Source: JAWOJF01 sp046481785
GTDB lineage: Bacteria > Bacteroidota > Ignavibacteria > Ignavibacteriales > Ignavibacteriaceae
Direction of reading: 5' to 3'
Length of the DNA: 32,786 nt
NCBI GenBank assembly: GCA_046481785.1
Contig: JAWOJF010000110.1
Location: forward strand, 1 to 32,786
The notes under the pieces are model-generated. The model saw only the letters and a program-made list of their open reading frames with translations. It searched no databases and was not told where the DNA came from. The translations under genes were made by a program, and so were the position numbers. This document shows, piece by piece, positions 8,539 through 15,064 of this stretch. Numbering within the stretch: the first letter of the stretch is position 1; each line of letters opens with the position of its first letter.

Positions 8539-9038
8539 CAGTTTCCTCCGGGAGGCTGAGGCGGAAGATTATTAAAATTACAATTGATATTAATATCGCT
8601 TACAAAGGATTTTTCAGGTATCATCAGTGTACCGGGTGCAGAAGTGTTTCCAGCTGAATAATAAACTCCTACAACAAACCAGTCTTTTCTATCTAAAGAT
8701 ACTACCGGAGTTTTGGACTGCGCAACCGCTACGTAGCTGTAACTGCCGGGGCCGATTGAAACTAATGCAGAATCAAGAGAGCTGTAACTAATTGAAGATG
8801 TACCGAAAGGGATTTCCATCCCCAGATATTTTAAATTAAAAGCGTTGAAATCAGCAGCAGAGTTTAAAGGATTCTGGAATACAACAAGATGTGTTCTTGT
8901 AACTCCATCGGGCCATTCGCCAATAAAATTAATTGTGCCACCAAAACCAGATCTTTCATCTTCAGGTATTGGAGCAATTCCTTTATCGCATCCGTTTATT
9001 AATAGGATAATAAAAAATAAAAAGAATGGTTTTAACAT
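8538..9038 (-). CDS. Small lipoprotein of unknown function, coupled to the TonB receptor
   Basis: 166 residues, not recognised as a named family. Residues 1-17 form a lipoprotein signal (LLINGC, lipidated Cys17). The rest has no strong helix, is rich in beta-prone stretches (GTINFIGEW, THLVVFQNP, SYSYVAVAQ, WFVVGVYYS) and ends in a Pro/Gly-rich tail (LPPQPPGGN), suggesting a beta-sandwich of about 130 residues. Only one Cys follows the lipidated one. The stop overlaps the start of the TonB receptor gene (TGATG), and the receptor's ribosome-binding site is inside this gene, so the two are translated together. A role as a surface or periplasmic partner of that receptor is an inference from this coupling. 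Upstream lies the short-period repeat that separates it from purM. Confidence 0.75.
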   Translation of the reverse strand: MLKPFFLFFIILLINGCDKGIAPIPEDERSGFGGTINFIGEWPDGVTRTHLVVFQNPLNSAADFNAFNLKYLGMEIPFGTSSISYSSLDSALVSIGPGSYSYVAVAQSKTPVVSLDRKDWFVVGVYYSAGNTSAPGTLMIPEKSFVSDININCNFNNLPPQPPGGN

Positions 9039-9052
9039 TTACTTAATAAGAT

Positions 9053-9167
9053 TTAAAGATTAGAAAGATAGAGAATTCAAAGATAGAAAGATTCAAAGAA
9101 TAAAAGATTCAAAGATCAAAAGATTCAAAGATCAAAAGATCAAAAAAATAAAAGATTCAAAGATTAA
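9053..9167. repeat. Degenerate short-period tandem repeat between purM and the lipoprotein gene
   Basis: The gap between the two minus-strand genes is filled with variants of 'aaagattcaaagat'. The clearest part is a 16-base unit AAAAGATTCAAAGATC present twice in exact tandem (9102-9117 and 9118-9133), followed by a half unit AAAAGATC (9134-9141) and looser copies on both sides. All purines lie on the plus strand, so the minus-strand transcript would be pyrimidine-rich. No coding frame or hairpin of note lies here. The origin by slippage or as a repeat family is undetermined. Confidence 0.85.
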
Positions 9168-9169
9168 AT

Positions 9170-10165
9170 TTAGATTACATCTCCTATAATAATTGGATGT
9201 TCATTCATTTCTGCTGATAATTTTAGAATATTACTTGTATTTTCTTTGGCTATAACTGCTACAAGTCCTATACCTAAGTTAAAGACATTTCGCATTTCTT
9301 CATTAGTTACATTACCTGCATCCTGTATTAGTTTAAAAAGGGCAGGTACTTCCCAGTTATCCCAGTGAATCTTTAAAGCTAAGCCTTCAGGGACTATTCT
9401 TTTTGTATTCCCTATAATACCGCCGCCGGTAATATGTGAGAAACCTTTTATTTCCATATTTGACTTAAGATGCTCAATAAGTTTTAAATAGGATTTATGA
9501 ATTCTTAAAAGTTCATCTCCTAAGGAATTAATTATCCCCCCAGGTTTATCATTAAGATCGTATTTATCAAGAAGTATTTTCCGTGCAAGCGAATACCCGT
9601 TGGTATGCAAACCATTGGATGAATAACCAACAAGTACATCCCCCTTTTTAATATTTTTTCCATCAATTACTTTTGATTTTTCTACTACTCCTACAATTGT
9701 ACCCGACATATCATACTCATCTTCGGAATAAAGCCCCGGCATTTCAGCAGTTTCACCGCCAATAAGGGCACAGCCGTTTTCCTTACATGCAATTGAAAAA
9801 CCTTCTATAATACTTGCGGCTTTATCCGGGACAAGTTTACCAAAGGCGAGATAGTCAAGAAAATAAAGAGGCCTTGCACCGCAGACCGCAATATCGTTTA
9901 CACAATGGTTCACAAGATCTTGTCCGACAGTATTGTGCCTGTCCATAGCAAATGCAATTTTTAGTTTAGTACCAACACCATCAACGCTTGATACAAGGAC
10001 AGGATTTTGAAATTCTTTTACATCTAGTTCGTAAAAGGCACCAAATAAACCAATATCTGATAAAACATTTTTATTAAATGTGGATTTGGCAAAAGATTTA
10101 ATTCTTTTTATAGTCTCATCACCGGCTTCAATATCAACACCGGCAGATTTATATGTATTGCTCAA
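9170..10165 (-). CDS. purM: Phosphoribosylformylglycinamidine cyclo-ligase (AIR synthetase)
   Basis: ATP-dependent enzyme of de novo purine synthesis that converts FGAM to aminoimidazole ribonucleotide in the cytoplasm. Family hallmarks are YKSAGVDIEAGDE at the N terminus, SSVDGVGTKLKIA, GQDLVNHCVNDIAVCGARPLYFLDYLA, ALIGGETAEMPG, YSSNGLHTNGYSL and HITGGGIIGNTKRIVP. The length of 331 is normal for the family. The start codon is a TTG at 10165-10163, supported by GGAG five bases upstream and by the conserved N terminus beginning immediately after it. The gene is divergent from the plus-strand small membrane protein gene, with about 380 bases between them. No other pur gene is in the window, so it is not part of a visible purine operon here. 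Confidence 0.96.
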   Translation of the reverse strand: MSNTYKSAGVDIEAGDETIKRIKSFAKSTFNKNVLSDIGLFGAFYELDVKEFQNPVLVSSVDGVGTKLKIAFAMDRHNTVGQDLVNHCVNDIAVCGARPLYFLDYLAFGKLVPDKAASIIEGFSIACKENGCALIGGETAEMPGLYSEDEYDMSGTIVGVVEKSKVIDGKNIKKGDVLVGYSSNGLHTNGYSLARKILLDKYDLNDKPGGIINSLGDELLRIHKSYLKLIEHLKSNMEIKGFSHITGGGIIGNTKRIVPEGLALKIHWDNWEVPALFKLIQDAGNVTNEEMRNVFNLGIGLVAVIAKENTSNILKLSAEMNEHPIIIGDVI

Positions 10166-10546
10166 TTAAGCTCCGGGAATATAAAATTTTAATAGTGTTT
10201 AAATTTAAACCTCACTTAGCAGGATTACAAGGAATAGAACATTAATAAAATAAAAAAAATATCTGCCTGAGTTACCAAAATATAAGCGGTTGGCTCTGTT
10301 ATAACTTTTTGGTTCATAATAATCCCGGAAAATCCAGACAATCAATCAGGGGCATGTATAAAATTTCAACGCCGATTTTGAAATAAAAACAAATAAAATT
10401 CAATTATTCTCCATCTGAATCATTTTTCTTTATTTTTTAGAAAATAAATTTTGTTTTGGACAGCACTGCCCCTGCTTAATAATTTTGCAAAAAAACCGAT
10501 AATAATTTGGATACCAACTGCTTTTTTCAATAAATTTAATATTCAA
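10166..10546. other. Intergenic, divergent purM / small membrane protein
   Basis: About 380 A+T-rich bases. The only clear structures are the purM ribosome-binding site (GGAG as ctcc at 10171-10174) and a perfect 14-base palindrome at 10197-10210. I saw no tRNA, riboswitch, terminator or convincing promoter. In-frame codons upstream of 10547 could extend the small gene to a TTG/ATG near 10451, but that segment does not look coding. Confidence 0.5.
10197..10210. promoter_or_regulatory. Perfect 14-base palindrome upstream of purM
   Basis: GTTTAAATTTAAAC reads the same on both strands and lies 32 bases upstream of the purM start. It could be a dimeric-repressor operator, but its A+T-only core makes a chance origin quite possible in DNA of this composition. 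Confidence 0.3.
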
Positions 10547-10768
10547 ATGATTAATGACACAAAAGAAACCCCTGAAAAAACTTCTGCAAATGATTTTAAC
10601 GGCTGGTCAATTTCACATGGTGATTATTTAAGAAAAGATACAGATGGCTATGTTAATGAGAAGATTAAAAGAAGAATGCAGATTATTAAAAGAATTGCCC
10701 TTATTGCAGGAATTTCTGCCGCCTTTATTTTATTTCTAATTATTTTGAAATTTGCAGCCAATCTTTAG
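10547..10768 (+). CDS. Small single-TM protein, unknown function
   Basis: 73 residues from the ATG at 10547, not recognised. The N-terminal part is hydrophilic (INDTKETPEKTSANDFNGWSISHGDYLRKDTDGYVNEKI), followed by a basic patch (KRRMQIIKR) and one C-terminal membrane helix (about residues 49-69, IALIAGISAAFILFLIILKFAA). This gives a tail-anchored topology with the N terminus inside. The frame is open upstream to about 10451, but that part (many Phe/Ile/Pro, no ribosome-binding site) does not look like protein, so I take the later ATG. No Shine-Dalgarno sequence is obvious. It stands alone between divergent purM and hrcA, more than 300 bases from the latter. It is probably real because of its clean amphipathic organisation, but could be spurious. 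Confidence 0.5.
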   Translation: MINDTKETPEKTSANDFNGWSISHGDYLRKDTDGYVNEKIKRRMQIIKRIALIAGISAAFILFLIILKFAANL

Positions 10769-11091
10769 TATCTGAACTCCTAATGATGTTTTCTTAACGG
10801 GTCTCCTTAAATCATTTTGATTTTAAATATCAGTCCTTTCCTGTAACCTTTCATTATTATATTCCTTAAAATTGGATAAATAATGATCAAATTGGAAGAA
10901 TAAGATAGACGAAAGGTTATAAATTTATTTAATAATCCCCGGAAAAACCGAAGTATAGCTAAAATTAGGCTAAAAACGATTCTTTTGAAACAAAAAGCAT
11001 TTTGGCAAAATAAAAGCATTTGAGAAATGTACTCTGAAAAAATTTTTAATTTTAATATATTAGTAAGCTAAATTATATTCTTATATTAATT
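10769..11091. other. Intergenic region upstream of hrcA
   Basis: About 320 very A+T-rich bases. No CIRCE inverted repeat (the GCACTC-N9-GAGTGC type HrcA operator) is visible, nor a sigma-32-like promoter. The only structure noted is a 10-base direct repeat AAAAGCATTT at 10993-11002 and 11012-11021, 19 bases apart, about 70-100 bases before hrcA. An open frame on the minus strand here (10807-11019) has no protein-like features. Confidence 0.5.
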
Positions 11092-12141
11092 ATGATAAAT
11101 GATGAATTAAATGACCGGGAAAAAAGCATACTAAGGTATGTAATACAGCAGTTCATATTAACTGCACTGCCTGTAGGTTCCCGGAATATTACGAAAAGAT
11201 ATGATGTTGGGGTATCCCCTGCTACGGTGAGGAATATTATGGCAGACCTGGAAGAATCCGGTTTTATCAATCACCCGCATACTTCGGCAGGCAGAATTCC
11301 TACGGATAAAGGATATAGATTTTATGTAGATTCTTTAATGAATATACAGCAACTGCGCAGTTCAGAAAAAGGTATTATTAACAAAAGTATTGATAAAGGC
11401 ATTCTTGAAACTGATGAACTTTTAAAACTTGTATCCGCACTTTTAAGCAGTATTACAAGCCAGCTTGCCTGCGTTACATATCCAAAACTGGATACGGGCA
11501 TATTAGAAAAGCTACAGATTGTAAGCCTTACTTCTACAAGAATTCTTGTGGTTATAAGTATAAAATCGGGATTGGTAAAAACCATTACGCTTGAACTTAG
11601 TGTTGAAATTAAATCATCTCAGATTGACGCTGTACAAACTTTACTGAATGAAAGACTATCCGGACTTACCTTTAAAGAAATACGTGCCACTTTCAGAGAG
11701 AGGTTCCAGGATATTGCTGATGATAAGCAGCCTGTTCTAAGATTATTTGTAGATTCGGTTGATAAAATTTTTAAAGACATTAAACAAACAGATAACGTTT
11801 ACATTACCGGTGCAAAAAATGTTATTAAACAGCCAGAGTTTGAAGATCCTGACAAGTTCCAGGGTGTAATTGAGCTTATTGAAGACAAAGATATAATAAT
11901 CCATATCCTTGATAAAAAAGTGGAAAACAGGCCTGACCAGGTTTTTATCTCAATTGGAAGTGAAAATCAGGATCAGAAACTGAATGAATATAGTTTCGTA
12001 AGCAAAGAATATAAACTGGGTGATGTTTCCGGTACGCTTGGAATCATCGGCCCAAAAAGAATGGAATATTCAAAAGTAGTTGCAATAGTAGACTATGTGG
12101 CAAAAATGTTAACAGAAGTATTACGAAATGACCCCGCCTGA
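11092..12141 (+). CDS. hrcA: Heat-inducible transcription repressor HrcA
   Basis: DNA-binding repressor of chaperone genes, normally acting on CIRCE operators. The N-terminal winged helix is intact (NDREKSILRYVIQQFILTALPVGSRNITKRYDVGVSPATVRNIMADLEESGFI), followed by the signature HPHTSAGRIPTDKGYRFYVDSL. The GAF-like central domain and the C-terminal LGIIGPKRMEYSKVVAIVDYVAKML are also present. The length of 349 is normal. It begins the plus-strand set hrcA-grpE-dnaJ. The last residues (NDPA) and the stop codon are made by a palindromic CCGCCT-G-AGGCGG element. No CIRCE is visible upstream, so if HrcA regulates this operon, its operator must be divergent or elsewhere. Confidence 0.97.
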   Translation: MINDELNDREKSILRYVIQQFILTALPVGSRNITKRYDVGVSPATVRNIMADLEESGFINHPHTSAGRIPTDKGYRFYVDSLMNIQQLRSSEKGIINKSIDKGILETDELLKLVSALLSSITSQLACVTYPKLDTGILEKLQIVSLTSTRILVVISIKSGLVKTITLELSVEIKSSQIDAVQTLLNERLSGLTFKEIRATFRERFQDIADDKQPVLRLFVDSVDKIFKDIKQTDNVYITGAKNVIKQPEFEDPDKFQGVIELIEDKDIIIHILDKKVENRPDQVFISIGSENQDQKLNEYSFVSKEYKLGDVSGTLGIIGPKRMEYSKVVAIVDYVAKMLTEVLRNDPA

Positions 12142-12146
12142 GGCGG
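12134..12146. repeat. Short G+C-rich palindrome at the hrcA stop
   Basis: CCGCCT-G-AGGCGG, a perfect 6-base-pair stem around one base. The hrcA stop TGA occupies 12139-12141, so the last hrcA codons lie inside the element. It stands out from the A+T-rich background and has no T-tract, so it is not a standard terminator. It resembles the small palindrome at 30761-30775 in style. Confidence 0.6.
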
Positions 12147-12163
12147 TGAAATACGGAGGATAA

Positions 12164-12784
12164 ATGAAAAATAAAGATAAAAAAAATAATCAGACAATTA
12201 ACGGAGAGACGAATCAGGAAATCAATTCAGAAGGAAGCAATAACCAGAATTTATCTATAGAACAGCCGGACGAAAAAGATCTGCGGATAGAACAGCTCGA
12301 AAAAGAAGTTAATGATTCTAAAGATAAATTTTTAAGGAAAGCTGCTGAATTTGAAAACTATAAAAGAAGAACAGAGAATGACCAGATTAACCTTTTTAAA
12401 TACGCAGCAGAAAGTTTTATAGTTAAGCTTTTACCTGTTATTGATGATTTTGAAAGATCATTACTGCATATGGATACAGCCAAAGATGTAAATACGTTAA
12501 AAGAAGGCATACATATGATTTACAATAAGCTGATGAAAACACTTGAAGATCAGGGTGTAACTAAAATTGACGCGGTTGGAAAACCTTTTGATGTTCACTT
12601 TCATGAAGCAGTTATGCAGCAAAAAGCCGATGGAGCAGCCCCGAATTCCGTTCTTAATGAAGTGGAGAAAGGCTATCTGTATAAAGACCGGGTGTTAAGA
12701 CATTCTAAAGTGATTGTTAGCGAAGATCTAACCGGAGAAACATCAGATTCGCAAAACGGCGCTGCCGGAAATGAGGAGCAATAG
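12164..12784 (+). CDS. grpE: Nucleotide exchange factor GrpE
   Basis: Co-chaperone that releases ADP from DnaK. It has a long acidic, Asn/Gln-rich N-terminal extension (1-45), a coiled-coil dimerisation helix (DEKDLRIEQLEKEVNDSKDKFLRKAAEFENYKRRTENDQ) and a C-terminal beta domain with the family motif LPVIDDFERSL, then VTKIDAVGKPFDVHFHEAVMQQ and GYLYKDRVLRHSKVIVS. At 206 residues it is typical. The ATG follows a strong GGAGGA site four bases upstream. It lies 22 bases after hrcA and 5 before dnaJ, so the three are one operon; dnaK is not present here and must be elsewhere. Confidence 0.97.
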   Translation: MKNKDKKNNQTINGETNQEINSEGSNNQNLSIEQPDEKDLRIEQLEKEVNDSKDKFLRKAAEFENYKRRTENDQINLFKYAAESFIVKLLPVIDDFERSLLHMDTAKDVNTLKEGIHMIYNKLMKTLEDQGVTKIDAVGKPFDVHFHEAVMQQKADGAAPNSVLNEVEKGYLYKDRVLRHSKVIVSEDLTGETSDSQNGAAGNEEQ

Positions 12785-12789
12785 TACAC

Positions 12790-13938
12790 ATGGCCAAAAG
12801 AGATTATTATGAAATCTTAGGTGTTGACAGGGGTGCATCTAAAGATGACCTGAAAAAAGCTTACAGAAAACTTGCTATGCAGTTCCATCCTGACAGAAAC
12901 CCTGATAATAAAGAAGCTGAAGAAAAATTTAAGGAAGCTGCTGAAGCTTATGAAATTTTAAATGATGAGGATAAAAGATCAAGATATGACAGGTATGGAC
13001 ATGAAGGTGTAAGAGGAAGCGGTTTTGGTTCACAGGGATTTTCAGATGTTAATGATATCTTTTCACACTTCTCCGATATTTTCAGCGGATCTTCAATTTT
13101 TGATGATTTTTTTGGAGGCAGCCAAAGATCACGCGGAAGAAGAAGATCGGCAGGTTCCCCTGGTTCGGATTTAAGAATAAACCTTAAACTTACTCTTGAA
13201 GAGGTTGCAGCCGGCACAACTAAAAAAGTAAAAATCAGAAAGTTTGTAGTCTGTAACGTTTGTTCCGGAAGCGGTGCTGAATCAGGGACCTCTACAAAAA
13301 CATGCCCCGTTTGTCAGGGTTCTGGTGAGGTTAAAACTGTATCCCGCTCAGTGTTCGGGCAATTTGTAAATATTTCGCCGTGTAATAATTGTAACGGTGA
13401 GGGAACTGTTATTGATGTACCATGTAAAAAATGTAAAGGTGACGGCAGAGTTCAGGAAGATGTTACCGTAAAAATAAACGTGCCTGCAGGTGTTCATGAA
13501 GGAAGTTATATGACCCTGAGAGGTGAAGGCAATTCCGGTAAAAGAACCGGAACGCCCGGAGACATTATTGTGGTATTCCAGGAGTTGCAGCATGAATATT
13601 TCCTCCGGGATGGGGATGATATAATCTATGACCTTTTTGTCAGCTACCCTGATGCAGTATTAGGTGCTGATGTAGATGTTCCTACTCTTAACGGTAAAGC
13701 AAAACTAAAAATTGATCCCGGTACACCTTCAGGAAAATTGCTGAAGATGAGAGATAAAGGAATTAAACACCTTAACTCAAACGGAAGCGGAGATGAAATA
13801 GTTAGAGTAAATGTTGAAGTTCCTAAAAAAATTACAGTTAAGGAGCGGGATCTTCTTAAACAGCTTTCTGAAATGCCAAATTTTAAATCATCACCTCTTT
13901 CAGATGATAAGAAATTTTTTAAACGGTTTGGTCTGTAA
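12790..13938 (+). CDS. dnaJ: Chaperone DnaJ
   Basis: Class A (type I) J-protein that stimulates DnaK. It has a J domain with the H33-P34-D35 motif, a Gly/Ser/Phe-rich linker (about 75-125), and a zinc-binding region with four CxxCxGxG motifs (CNVCSGSG, CPVCQGSG, CNNCNGEG, CKKCKGDG). The two C-terminal beta domains include LRGEGNSGKRTGTPGDIIVVFQ and DADVDVPTLNGKAKLKIDPGTPSGKLLKMRDKG. The length of 382 is normal. It is preceded by grpE with a 5-base gap. Just after the stop is a small palindrome (CAGCCCGGCTG, about 13951-13961) with no T-tract. Confidence 0.97.
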   Translation: MAKRDYYEILGVDRGASKDDLKKAYRKLAMQFHPDRNPDNKEAEEKFKEAAEAYEILNDEDKRSRYDRYGHEGVRGSGFGSQGFSDVNDIFSHFSDIFSGSSIFDDFFGGSQRSRGRRRSAGSPGSDLRINLKLTLEEVAAGTTKKVKIRKFVVCNVCSGSGAESGTSTKTCPVCQGSGEVKTVSRSVFGQFVNISPCNNCNGEGTVIDVPCKKCKGDGRVQEDVTVKINVPAGVHEGSYMTLRGEGNSGKRTGTPGDIIVVFQELQHEYFLRDGDDIIYDLFVSYPDAVLGADVDVPTLNGKAKLKIDPGTPSGKLLKMRDKGIKHLNSNGSGDEIVRVNVEVPKKITVKERDLLKQLSEMPNFKSSPLSDDKKFFKRFGL

Positions 13939-13973
13939 TAAAAGTATTAACAGCCCGGCTGCCGGAGATAAGA

Positions 13974-14474
13974 TTGTTTAATTTTATTAAAAAGCTTTCA
14001 GAGAAATTTTCTCTTACCAGGACAGAGATAAAGGTTTTTGGTTTTCTTTCACTGGTACTTATTCTGGGGGCAGGTTATAAATTCCTGTTTAAGTCTGAAA
14101 AAATACCGAAATCAAAGAATTTTGATTATTCTGCCGAGGACAGCCTTTTTAATTTAGCTGTTAATTCTACTGAGAAAGGGAGCGGAATTGAGGATTATGA
14201 TGTTGACTATAAGCAGGAAGTTTTGGATTTTAATAACGGTGATTTAGAGAATAAAAGTAAAGTTATTCCTGAAGAAAAAAGTATTAATATTAATACGGCA
14301 GGAATAGACGAACTTTCCGGTTTACCGGGTATTGGAGAAAAAATTGCACAAGGTATTATAGACTACCGTACTAAAAACGGCAGAATAGATAGAATTGAAG
14401 TGCTTCTTGAAATTAAAGGAATTGGGAATTCTAAATTAAACAAAATAAAAAAATACATTTATATCGATCAATAA
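13974..14474 (+). CDS. ComEA-like helix-hairpin-helix protein, membrane-anchored
   Basis: 166 residues. There is one N-terminal membrane segment (about 20-36, VFGFLSLVLILGAGYKF), an acidic linker (40-100), then a double HhH domain (about 100-163: ININTAGIDELSGLPGIGEKIAQGIIDYR and LLEIKGIGNSKLNKIKKYI), the type that binds DNA backbone in ComEA. The start is a TTG at 13974, supported by GGAG about eight bases upstream and by the absence of any internal Met. With one TM and an extracytoplasmic HhH domain it fits a DNA-uptake receptor such as ComEA. A cell-envelope role with the next two genes is an inference. It is 35 bases after dnaJ and 23 before the next gene. Confidence 0.85.
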   Translation: MFNFIKKLSEKFSLTRTEIKVFGFLSLVLILGAGYKFLFKSEKIPKSKNFDYSAEDSLFNLAVNSTEKGSGIEDYDVDYKQEVLDFNNGDLENKSKVIPEEKSININTAGIDELSGLPGIGEKIAQGIIDYRTKNGRIDRIEVLLEIKGIGNSKLNKIKKYIYIDQ

Positions 14475-14497
14475 AATTTTAAAGTTCCGGAGGAAAA

Positions 14498-15055
14498 ATG
14501 AATTCTAAAGCAGACCCCTGGTATATCCACGCTGCATTGTATGCTGTTATTGTAATTTTAATATTCCTTTTAGTTAAAGTAGCTGTTATAGACCCAAAGG
14601 AAATAGTTGAAGAAGAAAGATACTACAAAAGGGAATCACGCTTAAGAATGGAAAATCTTAAAGAAGCCGAGATATTATGGCAGAAAAAATATGGAATGTT
14701 CACGAACAACGTTGATAGCCTTATTCTATTTGTAAAGAACGATCCTATGGTTGACAGTATAATAAATGCTTTTGATTCATTATCCAGAAGGCCTGCAAAT
14801 CCATTTGTTTCTCTTTCATCAGGTGAATTTGTTCCGGACAGCCTGGGAAGAACTCCTAAATCACAGCAGCCTTATATAGTTTTGATTGATACTTCCACCC
14901 AGGTTGATACAGTTATCAACCAGAGGGGAAAAATACTTCGTGTTGATTCTGCTGTTGTAGTTGGAGAGCTTTATTATATTGAAGACCCGGATGGTTACGG
15001 TACAGTGGGCAGTATTGATAATGCAGCATTAAAAAATTCATCATCATGGGAATAA
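14498..15055 (+). CDS. Single-TM protein of unknown function (Bacteroidota-type)
   Basis: 185 residues, no named family recognised. A short cytoplasmic start (MNSKADPWYIH) is followed by a membrane helix at about 12-28 and a charged helix (about 32-62, IVEEERYYKRESRLRMENLKEAEILWQ). Then comes KYGMFTNNVDSLILFVKND, a stretch of a kind I have seen in uncharacterised Bacteroidota membrane proteins, and a beta-rich tail (SQQPYIVLIDTSTQ, VVVGELYYIEDPDGYG). It has a good GGAGG site before the ATG. It is located between a ComEA-like and a PilM-like gene with gaps of 23 and 9 bases, so it is probably co-transcribed. The topology resembles the bitopic PilN/GspM-type partners of PilM/GspL, but that is only an analogy. 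Confidence 0.7.
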   Translation: MNSKADPWYIHAALYAVIVILIFLLVKVAVIDPKEIVEEERYYKRESRLRMENLKEAEILWQKKYGMFTNNVDSLILFVKNDPMVDSIINAFDSLSRRPANPFVSLSSGEFVPDSLGRTPKSQQPYIVLIDTSTQVDTVINQRGKILRVDSAVVVGELYYIEDPDGYGTVGSIDNAALKNSSSWE

Positions 15056-15064
15056 CGGTTTAGA

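Noticed and set aside
6373..9038. SusC/SusD glycan uptake pair
   Set aside because: The receptor is too short for SusC and the lipoprotein is far too small and beta-rich for the helical SusD fold.
9053..9167. Possible CRISPR array
   Set aside because: Units are 8-16 bases, directly abutting with no unique spacers, and no cas gene is present.
10807..11019. Minus-strand 70-codon frame upstream of hrcA
   Set aside because: A+T-driven composition, no ribosome-binding site and no protein-like pattern.
13951..13961. CAGCCCGGCTG palindrome after dnaJ as a terminator
   Set aside because: Only a 5-base-pair stem with no T-tract, and the next gene's ribosome-binding site follows at once.
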